Below are positions 17,307 through 26,844 of a stretch of DNA of 64,000 nt, piece by piece. The position numbers and the translations under genes were made by a program. How positions within the stretch are numbered: the stretch's first letter is position 1; every line of letters starts with the position of its first letter. The stretch comes from JBFWVD01 sp050246915 (lineage in GTDB: Bacteria; Actinomycetota; Acidimicrobiia; Acidimicrobiales; Ilumatobacteraceae): the NCBI GenBank assembly GCA_050246915.1, contig JBFWVD010000003.1:1-64000 (forward strand). Reading direction: 5' to 3'. The notes beneath the pieces are model-generated. The model was not told the DNA's origin. It was given only the letters and a program-made list of their open reading frames with translations, and made no database searches.

Positions 17307-18752
17307 TCACGCCTCGGAGAAGTGGATGGCCCGGGTCTCGCTGTAGTGCTCGAGTGCCCCCATGCCCAGCTCGCGGCCGAGGCCGCTCAGCTTGAACCCA
17401 CCGAAGGTCGCCTGGGTGTGGGCGCTCGAGTTGGAGTTCACCGACAAGATCCCGGTGCGCAGCTGGCGGCTCACCCGAAGCGCCCGACCCAGATCGCGGG
17501 TCCACAGCGAACCGGACAGCCCGAATGGCGAGTCGTTGGCGATGGCGACGGCGTCGTCCTCGTCCCGGAACGAGATGACCGCGGCCACGGGGCCGAAGAC
17601 CTCCTCGCGGGCCAGGCGGTGATCGTTGCGCACACCGGCCACCACCGCGGGCGTGAGGAAGAAGCCAGCCTGGAGCGCGCCATCGCTGGGCGCCCGGCCA
17701 CCCACGACGAGCTCTCCGCCTTCGGCCGTGGCGGCATCGATGTAGTCGAGGCTGACCTGACGTTGCTTGGCGCTGATGAGCGGGCCCATCTCGGTCGACG
17801 GATCGCCGGGCAGGCCGACCCGCACCGCTGCCGTCGCCGCGGCGAACCGGTTCACGACCTCGTCGTAGATCCGCTCGTGTACCAAGATCCGGCTACGGGC
17901 ACAGCAGTCCTGACCCGAGTTGTCGAACACCCCGCCGGGCAGCTGGGCAACGACCTCGTCGATGTCCACGTCGTCGAACACAATGCTGGCGCTCTTGCCG
18001 CCCAACTCGAGCGAGACGCGCGCGATGTTGGGCGCCGACATCTGCAACACCCGGGCTCCGGTGGCGGGCTCGCCGGTGAAGGAGATCTTCGCGACCCGAC
18101 GATCGGCCACGAGCGCGTCGCCGATCACCGCCCCCGAACCAGGGACCACGGAGATCGTCTCGGGCGGAACCCCGGCCTCGAGCAGGAGCTCCCCCAACAT
18201 CAGCGCGGTGAGCGGCGTGTACGACGCCGGCTTGATGACCACCGGGTTCCCCATGGCCAGTGCCGGGGCCAGCTTGCGAGCCAGCAGCACCAACGGGAAG
18301 TTCCACGGCACGATGAGCGCGCACACGCCGACGGGCACACGCAACACGACGCACAGACCCGGCTTGTCGACCGGCGCCACCTCACCGGCGAGCTTGTCGG
18401 CCGCGCCGCCGTAGTACTCGAACAGATCGGCGACGTTGTTGATCTCCCATTGGGCGTTGCCGATGGGTTTGCCGCCGTTGCGACTCTCGATCTCCACGAA
18501 ACGATCGGCGCGCTCGCGTAGCAACGTCGCGGCGCGCAGCAGGACACGGCCACGCTTCGACGGGGGCATGGTGCGCCAGGTCCCGGTGTCGAACGCGCGC
18601 TGGGCGCCCGCCACGGCCGAGTCGACGTCAACTGCTGTTGCCTTGCTCACCACCGCCATGGGAGTGCCGGTGGCGGGTTCGATGACGTCGCAGGTGTCAC
18701 CGTCAGCACCGAGGCGATGCTCACCGGCGATCAGTAACGGAAGGGTCTTCAC
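17307..18752 (-). CDS. NAD(P)-dependent aldehyde dehydrogenase
   Basis: A 481-aa ALDH-superfamily enzyme that oxidises an aldehyde to the acid. The binding and catalytic elements are visible: VPWNFPLVLLARKLAPALA, SFTGEPATGARV, LELGGKSASIVFDDVD (general-base Glu) and NSGQDCCARSRI (catalytic Cys near residue 281). The C-terminal substrate loop is SSAHTQATFGGFKLSGLGRE. Nearby ligase, permease and amidohydrolase genes suggest a gamma-glutamyl-aminoaldehyde or aminobutyraldehyde as substrate (PuuC-like). Specificity cannot be read from sequence alone. Confidence 0.88.
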   Translation of the reverse strand: MKTLPLLIAGEHRLGADGDTCDVIEPATGTPMAVVSKATAVDVDSAVAGAQRAFDTGTWRTMPPSKRGRVLLRAATLLRERADRFVEIESRNGGKPIGNAQWEINNVADLFEYYGGAADKLAGEVAPVDKPGLCVVLRVPVGVCALIVPWNFPLVLLARKLAPALAMGNPVVIKPASYTPLTALMLGELLLEAGVPPETISVVPGSGAVIGDALVADRRVAKISFTGEPATGARVLQMSAPNIARVSLELGGKSASIVFDDVDIDEVVAQLPGGVFDNSGQDCCARSRILVHERIYDEVVNRFAAATAAVRVGLPGDPSTEMGPLISAKQRQVSLDYIDAATAEGGELVVGGRAPSDGALQAGFFLTPAVVAGVRNDHRLAREEVFGPVAAVISFRDEDDAVAIANDSPFGLSGSLWTRDLGRALRVSRQLRTGILSVNSNSSAHTQATFGGFKLSGLGRELGMGALEHYSETRAIHFSEA

Positions 18753-18796
18753 GTGCGGCAGAGTAACGGCGCCACACGGGCACCATGGGAGGGGTC

Positions 18797-19570
18797 ATGT
18801 CAGATCGTTTGGGCGGCAAGGTCGCGTTCATCACGGGAGCGTCGAGCGGCCTCGGCCGGGTCGCGGCCGAGCTGTTCGCGGCGGAAGGTGCCAAGGTGTT
18901 CATCGCCGACATGACCGACGGTGCGGACGTGGTCGAAGCCATCCGAGCCAACGGCGGCGAAGCGGCGTGGGCGCGCACCGATGTGACCGATTCCGACAGC
19001 GTCCTGGCCGCAGTCGAGGAGTGCGCCGAGGTCTTCGGTGGACTGAACGTGCTCTACAACAACGCCGGTATCTCTCCCGGTGACGATGACGGGCCCACCA
19101 ACACCAGCGTCGAGACGTTCGATCTGGTGATGAAGGTGAACGTGACCGGCGTGTTCCTGGGGTGCAAGCACGCCATCCCGGTGATGCTCGATTCCGGTGG
19201 TGGATCGATCGTGAACGTGGCGTCGTTCGTGGCCCATCTCGGTGCTGCCACGCCGCAGATCGGCTACACCGCGTCCAAGGGCGCGGTGCTGTCGATGACG
19301 CGGGAGATCGCCGTGATCTACGCCCGTCAGGGCATCCGTGCCAACGCCTTGTGCCCGGGACCGGTGCTCACCCCGCTGCTGTCGAAGTTCCTCTCCGACG
19401 AGGAGAAGCGGCAGCGGCGCCTCGTGCACGTCCCCATGGGGCGGTTCGGCGAAGCGATCGAGATCGCCAAGGGAGCCCTGTTCTTGGCCAGCGACGATTC
19501 GTCGTTCATGACCGGCCAGTCGCTGCTCATCGACGGCGGGATCACTGCGGCCTACACCACACCCCAGTGA
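18797..19570 (+). CDS. Short-chain dehydrogenase/reductase
   Basis: A 257-aa classical SDR. The nucleotide motif TGASSGLG (14-20), NNAG (88-91) and the catalytic tetrad Asn115-Ser143-Tyr157-Lys161 are all present. Asp38 after beta-2 (FIADM) favours NAD(H). The ATG at 18797 is preferred to 18785 because ggaggg lies at 18788-18793. It is divergent from the aldehyde dehydrogenase with a 44-nt gap. The substrate is not known; an alcohol or oxoacyl intermediate of the local catabolic cluster is possible. Confidence 0.88.
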   Translation: MSDRLGGKVAFITGASSGLGRVAAELFAAEGAKVFIADMTDGADVVEAIRANGGEAAWARTDVTDSDSVLAAVEECAEVFGGLNVLYNNAGISPGDDDGPTNTSVETFDLVMKVNVTGVFLGCKHAIPVMLDSGGGSIVNVASFVAHLGAATPQIGYTASKGAVLSMTREIAVIYARQGIRANALCPGPVLTPLLSKFLSDEEKRQRRLVHVPMGRFGEAIEIAKGALFLASDDSSFMTGQSLLIDGGITAAYTTPQ

Positions 19571-19625
19571 TGGAGTAGTGGCGTTCCCGGCCGCAGTGAC
19601 CCGGACCGTCAAGGGGAATTGACGC

Positions 19626-21227
19626 CTACTCTCCGGCGTGCTCGAGCGCCTCGAGCTCGCGTTCGATGGCCAGCAGTTCCTCGCGAGTGCCCTGCACCTT
19701 GGGTCCGGTGAACCAGTTCTTGGCCGACAGCGACCACCAGGCCCACACCAGCAGGATCGACGCTACGACGAGCGGGCCAGCGAAGTTGGCGGTGTTGACC
19801 TGATCGGCATCCCACCACTTCCACGTCGGGAACAGCGGAGCGAAGAACAGAATCGAGATGAACCCGACCCACACCACTGAGATCCATCCAATCAGTTGGC
19901 TCCATCGACCGAGATTCCACTCGCCCTGTTGGAAGGCAGGATTGCGCAGTCGCAGGAACACCGGAATCACGTAAGAGATGTACAGACCAACCACCGCAAT
20001 GCCGGTGAGGGCAAAGAACGCTGTCGCAACGCCATCGTGCTGGATCAGCGACAGGGCACCAACGATCGCAGCAATGACCACCGCGAACCACACCGAGTTC
20101 GTTGGCGTCCTGGTCTTGGGGTTGATGCGGTGCCAGTACTTCGAGCCGGGCAGTCCGCCGTCACGACTGAACGCATAGATCATGCGGCTGTTGGCCGTCA
20201 CGCACGCCATGCCGCAGAAGAACTGACCGAGCGTGGCGATGAGCACCAAGAGCTTCGTGGAGAAGCTTCCGAGCGTCATCGCGAAGAGATCCACCGGAGC
20301 CGTGATGCCGATGGCACCGATCTTGCTCTCGATCCCCTCTTCGTCGGGCATGGCGAGCAGGAACGCCCAGTTCATCAACAGCGCGGCGATCACGGACACG
20401 TAGATCGAGCGCACGATCGCCTTCGGCGCACTCGTACGGGCCCCCACGGTCTCTTCACTCACATGGGCCGACGCGTCGAAGCCGGTGATCGTGTACTGAG
20501 CAAGCAGGAAGCCGAGGAAGAACACGTAGATGGTGCTGATGCCGCCATGCCAGCTGCTGTTGTTCTGGTAGTCGAACAGGTAGCTGACACCTTGATGATG
20601 ATCAGGGCCGGCGAGCAGAACCACCACGATCACCAACACGCCGAACACATGCCACCAAACACTGATGTCACCGAGCTTCTTGACCAAGTGCACGCCGAAG
20701 GTGTTGAGCAGGCCATGAGCGGCGAGCACGATCAGAAAGACGATGAAGATGGGGACGGCCTTGAGCTTGATGATCGGATCGTTCGCCGGATCGTCCCCGT
20801 ACAGGTTGATCAACCGAATCACGTAGTTGGCCAACGCATAGTCGACCGAGGCGGTCACGCCGACCTGACCGATGAAGTTGAACCACCCGGTGAACCAACT
20901 CCACTTTGCTCCGTTGGTGCGCGCCAGCTTCGCCGACCAGAAGTACAGCCCACCCGCAGTCGGATACGTCGAGCAGATCTCGCCCATCGCCATGCCGACG
21001 CACAGCGACAGGGCGCCGACCAAGATCCACCCAACGGTGACGACGAGCGGACCGCCGAACAGCAAGCCGATCCAGAAACTCGTGAAGCCGCCGGCCAGGA
21101 TCGAGATGATCGAGAACGAGATGGCGAAGTTCGAGAAGGTCCCGAGGCCTCTTCGAAGTTCTTGGGCGTAGCCCATCGCGTGCAGGTGCTCGCGATCGAC
21201 GTCGTGTGATTGATCCTGCGCGGTCAT
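19626..21227 (-). CDS. APC-superfamily amino acid/amine permease
   Basis: A 533-aa membrane protein with about 12 hydrophobic segments. The N-terminal signature YAQELRRGLGTFSNFAISFS followed by GGFTSFWIGLLFGGP is that of the amino acid-choline transporter branch of the APC superfamily. VSEETVGARTSAPKAI and NPKTRTPTNSVW are further family blocks. It probably imports a polyamine or amino acid used by the flanking catabolic genes. The start ATG 21227 has GGGAGGC upstream; a longer open frame to 21491 crosses the divergent ligase gene. Confidence 0.88.
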   Translation of the reverse strand: MTAQDQSHDVDREHLHAMGYAQELRRGLGTFSNFAISFSIISILAGGFTSFWIGLLFGGPLVVTVGWILVGALSLCVGMAMGEICSTYPTAGGLYFWSAKLARTNGAKWSWFTGWFNFIGQVGVTASVDYALANYVIRLINLYGDDPANDPIIKLKAVPIFIVFLIVLAAHGLLNTFGVHLVKKLGDISVWWHVFGVLVIVVVLLAGPDHHQGVSYLFDYQNNSSWHGGISTIYVFFLGFLLAQYTITGFDASAHVSEETVGARTSAPKAIVRSIYVSVIAALLMNWAFLLAMPDEEGIESKIGAIGITAPVDLFAMTLGSFSTKLLVLIATLGQFFCGMACVTANSRMIYAFSRDGGLPGSKYWHRINPKTRTPTNSVWFAVVIAAIVGALSLIQHDGVATAFFALTGIAVVGLYISYVIPVFLRLRNPAFQQGEWNLGRWSQLIGWISVVWVGFISILFFAPLFPTWKWWDADQVNTANFAGPLVVASILLVWAWWSLSAKNWFTGPKVQGTREELLAIERELEALEHAGE

Positions 21228-21378
21228 GCCGCCTCCCTGGTCCCCCCGAACCGCCGGCACAGGGCCGGATTGGCGCGGTGGTTTATCACCTTCCGCGCAC
21301 GGGTCGTGACGGAGGGTCGCCCACCGCCGTTCTACGATGCGCGAACCACACTGGCGCAACGGTGTCGAAGGGGATCCC

Positions 21379-22755
21379 ATGTCCGATCGCAGGACCATCA
21401 GCCCAGAGCAGCTCGCCGAGATGATCGGGGATGGCTCGATCGACACGGTCCTCACCGTGTTCCCCGATCTCCAAGGCCGCCTCATGGGCAAGCGGGTGAC
21501 CGGGCACTTCTATCTCGACCATGTGAGCGGTCGCGAGGGCTTCGAAGCCTGCAACTACCTCATCGCCACCGACGTCGACATGGTGCCCGTCCCCGGGTAC
21601 GCCTTCGCCAACTACGAGCTGGGTTACGGCGACATGCGGGCCGTCATCGACCCGGGCACCATCCGCATGACGCCGTGGCTGGAGAAGACCGCGCTGGTGA
21701 TGTGCGATCTGGAGGACGTCGACAGCGCAGCGCCGATCTCCGTCGCGCCGCGCAACGTCCTGAAGCGCCAAGTGGCGTATGCCGCTGAGCTCGGCATCAC
21801 ACCGATGTTCGGATCGGAGATCGAGTTCTTCTTGTTCCGCGAGAGTTTCGGGGAGATCCACGACAACGGGTATCGGACCATGACCCCCTATGGCCCGTAC
21901 AACGAGGACTACTGCATCCGCCAGACGAGCTTCGATGAGTTCCTGATCCGCCAGATCCGCAACGACATGGACGCTGCCGGTGTGCCCATCGAGTTCTCCA
22001 AAGGCGAGGCCGAGTCGGGCCAGCACGAGATCAATCTGCGCTACACCGATGCGCTCGAGATGGCCGATCGCAACACCATCTACAAGAACGGTGCCAAGGA
22101 GATTGCCGAGCAGCACCATCGGGCCATCACCTTCATGGCCAAGTACGACTTCGCCAAGGTGGGCTCATCGGGGCACGTCCACTCGTCGTGGTACGGCGCC
22201 GAGGGGAAGTCATTGTTCTACGACCACGATGCGCCACTGCACATGAGCGACACGTTCCGCTGGTACCTGGGTGGTCTCATGGCCACCGCGCGTCAATTTT
22301 CCTTGCTGTTCGCGCCCAACATCAATTCGTACAAGCGCTATCAGCCCGGCTCGTGGGCACCCACCGCCATCGCCTGGGGCACCGACAATCGCACCTGCGG
22401 GTTCCGGGTGGTCGGCCATGGGCAGGCGCTGCGGGTGGAGAGCCGCATCCCGGGCTCCGACATGAACTCGTACTTCGCCTTCGCCGCCACCATCGCCGGC
22501 GGTCTCTACGGCGTCGCCAACAAGATCGAACCGCCGGCGCGCTATCAGGGCAACGGCTATGAGGCCACCGACGTGGATCGCATCCCGTGGAACTTCGTGG
22601 AGGCCATGGAGGAATGGCGCCGCTCCGACATCGCCAAGGCGGCGTTCGGCGACGACGTCCACGCCCACATCCTCAACCTCGCCGAGCAGGAGTGGCTGGC
22701 GTTCAACCGTCACGTGACCGACTGGGAAGTGCGCCGGAACTTCACCCGCATCTGA
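21379..22755 (+). CDS. Glutamine synthetase-like ligase, probable gamma-glutamylpolyamine synthetase
   Basis: A 458-aa GS-fold enzyme with catalytic blocks GSEIEFFLF (Glu147, Glu149), GEAESGQHEINLRY (about 209-222), SSGHVHSSW and LRVESRIPGSDMNSY. The adenylylation loop NLYDLPPEE of housekeeping GlnA is absent. Members of this branch, such as PuuA and Streptomyces GlnA3, glutamylate putrescine or other amines. The divergent permease and the following gamma-glutamyl hydrolase-like gene support that role. A ribosome site aagggga precedes ATG 21379. True ammonia-ligating activity is less likely but not excluded. Confidence 0.87.
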   Translation: MSDRRTISPEQLAEMIGDGSIDTVLTVFPDLQGRLMGKRVTGHFYLDHVSGREGFEACNYLIATDVDMVPVPGYAFANYELGYGDMRAVIDPGTIRMTPWLEKTALVMCDLEDVDSAAPISVAPRNVLKRQVAYAAELGITPMFGSEIEFFLFRESFGEIHDNGYRTMTPYGPYNEDYCIRQTSFDEFLIRQIRNDMDAAGVPIEFSKGEAESGQHEINLRYTDALEMADRNTIYKNGAKEIAEQHHRAITFMAKYDFAKVGSSGHVHSSWYGAEGKSLFYDHDAPLHMSDTFRWYLGGLMATARQFSLLFAPNINSYKRYQPGSWAPTAIAWGTDNRTCGFRVVGHGQALRVESRIPGSDMNSYFAFAATIAGGLYGVANKIEPPARYQGNGYEATDVDRIPWNFVEAMEEWRRSDIAKAAFGDDVHAHILNLAEQEWLAFNRHVTDWEVRRNFTRI

Positions 22756-22797
22756 CGGCGTGCTGACAGCGGGCGACCGAGCCGTACCATTGCCGTT

Positions 22798-23544
22798 GTG
22801 ACAGGACCTCTCATCGCCCTCGCCGGGCGCCTCGGGGCCGCCGGGAAGGTGGCCCGTACCCCGATCATCTTCGGCGGGCGTCGCTATTTCGACGCCGTGC
22901 TGCGGGCCGGGGGGCTCCCGGTGATGGTGCCGTTCCAACCCCTCAGCGATGACGACGCTCGGGCGATGCTCGCCCACTTCGATGGCCTGGTGCTGCTCGG
23001 CGGAGCCGACGTCGACCCAGAGCTGTACGGACAAGAGGCCCATCCGACCGTCTACGGGGTGAACCGGGAAGCCGACGAGTTCGAGATGACGTTGGTGCGT
23101 GCCGCGCTCGACATCGAGATGCCGACACTCGCCATCTGTCGAGGCATGCAGATCGCCAACGTCGCTCTCGGCGGCACGCTGCACCAACATCTGGGCGACC
23201 ACGGCATCGGCGACTCGCACGCTCCTCAGGGCTTCCCGTCACCGCCCGAAGGTGTGATGCACCCGGTGTCGATCAAGGCCGGCACACGTCTGGCCAAGGC
23301 CATCGGCACCGACCGGCCGCATGGCTCGTCGTTCCATCATCAGGCCATCGATCGCCTCGGCGAGGGACTGACGATCTCGGCGCTGGCCGAGGACGGTGTC
23401 ATCGAAGCGTGCGAACACGAGACCGGCTGGTTGGTCGGTGTGCAATGGCACCCCGAGGACACCGCTCACGATGACGACGAACAGCACAACCTGTTCGCCG
23501 CACTCATCGAGCAGGCCGTAGCGGCCCGCGTCTCACGCACCTGA
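22798..23544 (+). CDS. Peptidase C26 family, gamma-glutamyl-GABA hydrolase-like
   Basis: A 248-aa class-I glutamine amidotransferase-like hydrolase. The catalytic Cys114 (LAICRGMQIANVALGG) and the His218/Glu220 pair (VGVQWHPEDTA) are in place, with LLGGADVDPELYG earlier. The family includes PuuD, which releases GABA from gamma-glutamyl-GABA. It starts with GTG 42 nt after the ligase gene and is probably co-transcribed. Together with the ligase and aldehyde dehydrogenase it makes three steps of the gamma-glutamyl pathway; the PuuB-type oxidase and the transaminase are not in the window. Confidence 0.88.
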   Translation: MTGPLIALAGRLGAAGKVARTPIIFGGRRYFDAVLRAGGLPVMVPFQPLSDDDARAMLAHFDGLVLLGGADVDPELYGQEAHPTVYGVNREADEFEMTLVRAALDIEMPTLAICRGMQIANVALGGTLHQHLGDHGIGDSHAPQGFPSPPEGVMHPVSIKAGTRLAKAIGTDRPHGSSFHHQAIDRLGEGLTISALAEDGVIEACEHETGWLVGVQWHPEDTAHDDDEQHNLFAALIEQAVAARVSRT

Positions 23545-23636
23545 ATCAGCACGCCCGGTGACAGGCGCCTCGAGCGTGGTTCCCGGCCGTTCTCGGTACG
23601 AAAATGTACGACCAGGGTGCCTTTTCGAGCCCAGTG

Positions 23637-23680
23637 GGCACCGTGCCACCCAGCCCGAGCAGGCACCGTGCCACCCAGCC
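23637..23680. repeat. Two copies of a 19-bp repeat between convergent genes
   Basis: ggcaccgtgccacccagcc occurs at 23637-23655 and 23662-23680, a 25-bp period. Each copy begins with the palindrome ggcac-c-gtgcc. They lie in the 166-nt gap between the convergent hydrolase gene and nuoN. A transcript barrier or a slippage product are both possible. Confidence 0.5.
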
Positions 23681-23710
23681 GACGCCTTCGGCCGAGTGAG
23701 CGAGCCGGCG

Positions 23711-25228
23711 CTACTTGGAGGCGACCAGGACCGGCACGGCGTCGCGGGCGAAGTCGATCACCCAGGTCGGGTAGAACCCGACGAACAGCGTGAACGCCAC
23801 CGCCAGCGTGAGCGCCAGCGAACCGCTGATCGGCAAGGCGATCTTGGCGCGATCGTCGTCGCCGGCTTCGGCATCGGTGAGGTACATCGACACCACGATC
23901 CGCAGGTACAAGAACGCTGCGACGACCGCGGCGATCATGGCCACCAGCGCCAGCGCATAACCCTCGGTGTCGACGGCGGCCTTGATCACCTGGAACTTGG
24001 CGATGAAGCCGCTGGTGAGCGGGACGCCGGCCTGGGCAAGCAGGAAGATGGTGAACACGAACGCCAGCACCGGCCGGCGCCGGGCCAAGCCACGGTAGGC
24101 GTCGAGCGAGTGATCGTGATCGCCGAGCCCGCCGGCAATGGTGATGACACCGAACGTGCCGACCACCATGAAGGTGTAGGCGAGGACGTAGAACAACGAT
24201 GCCGAGGTTCCCTCGGCCGACGCTGCTTGCACGCCCACCAGGATGAAACCGGCATGGCTCACCGACGAGTACGCCAGCATGCGCTTCACGTTGGTCTGCG
24301 ACACCGCCATGATGGAACCGACGGCGAGCGTGAGCACAGCGAGCACCCACACGATCGGCTTCCAGTCGACCGAGTACGTGTTGTACATCAGGTAGAACAC
24401 CCGCAGCATCGCCGCGAAGCCAGCGGCCTTGGCCGCCGAGGCCATGAACGCGGTGACCGGTGACGGAGCGCCTTGGTACACGTCGGGGGTCCAGGTGTGG
24501 AACGGGACGGCCGCCACCTTGAACGCGAGACCGACCATCATCAGCGCCATGCCGGCGTAGAACAGTCCGGCGTTGTCCTTCAAGATCACGTTGCCGGCCA
24601 ATGTCTCGGCGATGCGCACCATCGAGGTCGAGCCGGTGGCGCCGTAGGTGAGCGCAATGCCGTAGAGCAAGAACGCCGAAGCGAAGCCCCCGAGCACGAA
24701 GTACTTGATGGCCGACTCCTGCGACTCGATACGTCGCAACTGACTGCCCGCCATGATGTACAGCGCGATCGACAACGTCTCGACCCCGAGGAACAACACG
24801 ATGAGGTCGTTGGCCGAGGCCATGACGATGCCACCGGTGGCGGCCAACAGCAGCAGTGCGTAGAGCTCGGCGCCGTCCATCTCCTCGCGGCGCAGATAGT
24901 CGTCGAACAACAACGCGGCACCGATCACCGATGCGCAGATGGCGATGGTGACGAAGATGGAGAACCCATCGAGGGCGACCGCGCCGCGCACCAGGCTCTT
25001 GGGCCCGTGATCTTGCACGTCGTTCCAGTTGACGAACGCGAGCACCACTGCAGCCGACGCGATGGACACCGTGAGGAAGGCGTTCCAGCCACGACGGGCC
25101 ATCTGCGGCACGAGGACCGACGCCACCAACATCACCAGTGCTCCGCCGAGCAAGGTGAGCATCGGGGACAGAGCGAACCAGTCGATCTCCGGTGAGGAGA
25201 TGCGATCAGCGACTTGGGACATGATCAC
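23711..25228 (-). CDS. nuoN: Complex I subunit NuoN (14-subunit operon)
   Basis: A 505-aa antiporter-like subunit: SAIKYFVLGGFASAFLLYGI, AVPFHTWTPDVYQGAPSPVT, VSHAGFILVGVQAAS, ASGFIAKFQVI-type segment, and AFLYLRIVVSMYL near the end. It is the last gene of the long bc-nuo gene run. The GTG at 25228 overlaps the nuoM stop (GTGA) and has GGAGGG six nt upstream; ATG 25222 is an alternative. Confidence 0.95.
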   Translation of the reverse strand: MIMSQVADRISSPEIDWFALSPMLTLLGGALVMLVASVLVPQMARRGWNAFLTVSIASAAVVLAFVNWNDVQDHGPKSLVRGAVALDGFSIFVTIAICASVIGAALLFDDYLRREEMDGAELYALLLLAATGGIVMASANDLIVLFLGVETLSIALYIMAGSQLRRIESQESAIKYFVLGGFASAFLLYGIALTYGATGSTSMVRIAETLAGNVILKDNAGLFYAGMALMMVGLAFKVAAVPFHTWTPDVYQGAPSPVTAFMASAAKAAGFAAMLRVFYLMYNTYSVDWKPIVWVLAVLTLAVGSIMAVSQTNVKRMLAYSSVSHAGFILVGVQAASAEGTSASLFYVLAYTFMVVGTFGVITIAGGLGDHDHSLDAYRGLARRRPVLAFVFTIFLLAQAGVPLTSGFIAKFQVIKAAVDTEGYALALVAMIAAVVAAFLYLRIVVSMYLTDAEAGDDDRAKIALPISGSLALTLAVAFTLFVGFYPTWVIDFARDAVPVLVASK

Positions 25229-26844
25229 TTCTCGCCCTCCGTGTGGTCGCTGGTGCTCTCGGCGCCTGTCGTCTTGGCACCTTCACCGCCACCGACGGTG
25301 ACCGCCGGTTGTTCGTAGTCGGTGCTGTCCTCGACGTGGGTGATGAGCGCTTTGATGCTGGGCTCGATGCGATCGATGAGTGGCTTGGGGTACAGACCGG
25401 TGAAGACGATGACACCGAGGATCGGCAACATGATGAAGCCTTCCTTCCACGTCATCTCGGCGAAGGTCGAGTTCTCCTCGTCGGCCTCACCGTGGAAGAC
25501 CCGCTGATACGCCCACAGCAGATAGAGCGCCGCGAGGATGACGCCGGCAGCGGCAACGACGGTCCACCAACGGAACGTGACGAACGAGCCGATGAGGATG
25601 AGGAACTCCCCGGCGAACCCGTTGAGACCGGGGACGCCGATGGACGAGAGCATCACCACCATGAAGCACGCCGCGAAGATCGGCGCGACCTTCTGGATGC
25701 CACCGAGCTCAGCGATCTGGCGGGTGTGACGGCGCTCGTAGATCATGCCGACCAAGAGGAACAACGCCGGGGTGGAGACTCCGTGGTTGATCATCTGCAA
25801 CACGCTGCCGGTGAGCGCTTGGTTGGTGAGAGCGAAGATGCCCAACACGATGAAGCCCATGTGGGCCACCGACGAGTACGCCACCAAGCGCTTGAGGTCG
25901 TGTTGCATCGCCGCGCAGATGGCGCCGTAGATGATGCCGATGACCGCGAGCGTGACCATGAGCGGGCCGAAGTAGTCGGACGCTTCGGGGAACAGGCCGA
26001 GGCAGAAGCGCAAGAAGCCGTAGGTGCCGAGCTTCAGCATCACACCGGCCAGCACGACCGAACCAGCCGTCGGCGCTTGCGTGTGCGCATCGGGCAACCA
26101 GGTGTGCACCGGGAACAGCGGCACTTTCACCGCGAACGCGATGGCGAAGGAGAGGAACAACCAGCGTCCGGTGTTCATGGCGATGGCGCTCTCGGGGCGG
26201 TTCATCAGCTCGACGAGATCGAACGTGGTGATGCCAGTGGCCCGAGCGTTCATGAACACGGTGGTGAGGATGCCGACGAGCAAGAACGCGGAGCCGAACA
26301 TCGTGTACAGGAAGAACTTCGTGGCCGCGTAGATGCGCTTGTCGTAGCCCCATCCACCGATCAGGAAGTACATCGGGACGAGCACGATCTCGAAGAACAC
26401 GAAGAACCCGAACAGATCGAGGCACAGGAACGAACCCATGACACCGGCCTCGAGCACCAGCAGCCACGCGGTGTATGCCTTGTAGTCCTTGTGGGCGTCG
26501 GAACCGATCATGGCGATCGGGAACAGCAGCCCGGTGAGCACGACCATCCACAGCGAGATGCCGTCGACCCCGAGATGCCAGGAGATGCCGAGCGATTCGA
26601 TCCATTCGTGCTTGGAGACGAACTGATAGCCCGCCTCGCCTCGGGTGAACCCAGAGATGAGCCAGATGGTGAGGCCACCGGTGACGGACGCACCGAGCAA
26701 CCCGACGAGCTTCACGGTGTCGGTGCGCCGACTGGGCAGCAACGCCACGATCAGTGCGGTGATCGCCGGCACGACGATGAGCGCGGTGAGGATGGGGAAC
26801 GACACCGTGGCGGCGTGGGCGGTCTCTTGAGCGGGGAGCATCAT
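25225..26844 (-). CDS. nuoM: Complex I subunit NuoM (14-subunit operon)
   Basis: A 539-aa antiporter-like subunit: LGVDGISLWMVVLTGLLFPI, FFEIVLVPMYFLIGGWGYDK, FPVHTWLPDAHTQAPTAGSV, SSVAHMGFIVLGI. The cytosolic C-terminal tail is longer and more charged than in the other copy (PAVTVGGGEGAKTTGAES). A double ATG (26844/26841) overlaps the nuoL stop by one base. The open frame continuing upstream overlaps nuoL and is not coding in that phase. Confidence 0.95.
   Translation of the reverse strand: MMLPAQETAHAATVSFPILTALIVVPAITALIVALLPSRRTDTVKLVGLLGASVTGGLTIWLISGFTRGEAGYQFVSKHEWIESLGISWHLGVDGISLWMVVLTGLLFPIAMIGSDAHKDYKAYTAWLLVLEAGVMGSFLCLDLFGFFVFFEIVLVPMYFLIGGWGYDKRIYAATKFFLYTMFGSAFLLVGILTTVFMNARATGITTFDLVELMNRPESAIAMNTGRWLFLSFAIAFAVKVPLFPVHTWLPDAHTQAPTAGSVVLAGVMLKLGTYGFLRFCLGLFPEASDYFGPLMVTLAVIGIIYGAICAAMQHDLKRLVAYSSVAHMGFIVLGIFALTNQALTGSVLQMINHGVSTPALFLLVGMIYERRHTRQIAELGGIQKVAPIFAACFMVVMLSSIGVPGLNGFAGEFLILIGSFVTFRWWTVVAAAGVILAALYLLWAYQRVFHGEADEENSTFAEMTWKEGFIMLPILGVIVFTGLYPKPLIDRIEPSIKALITHVEDSTDYEQPAVTVGGGEGAKTTGAESTSDHTEGEK

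Noticed and set aside
23637..23680. Start of a CRISPR array from the 19-bp repeats
   Set aside because: Only two copies with a 6-nt spacer; no further units or cas genes.
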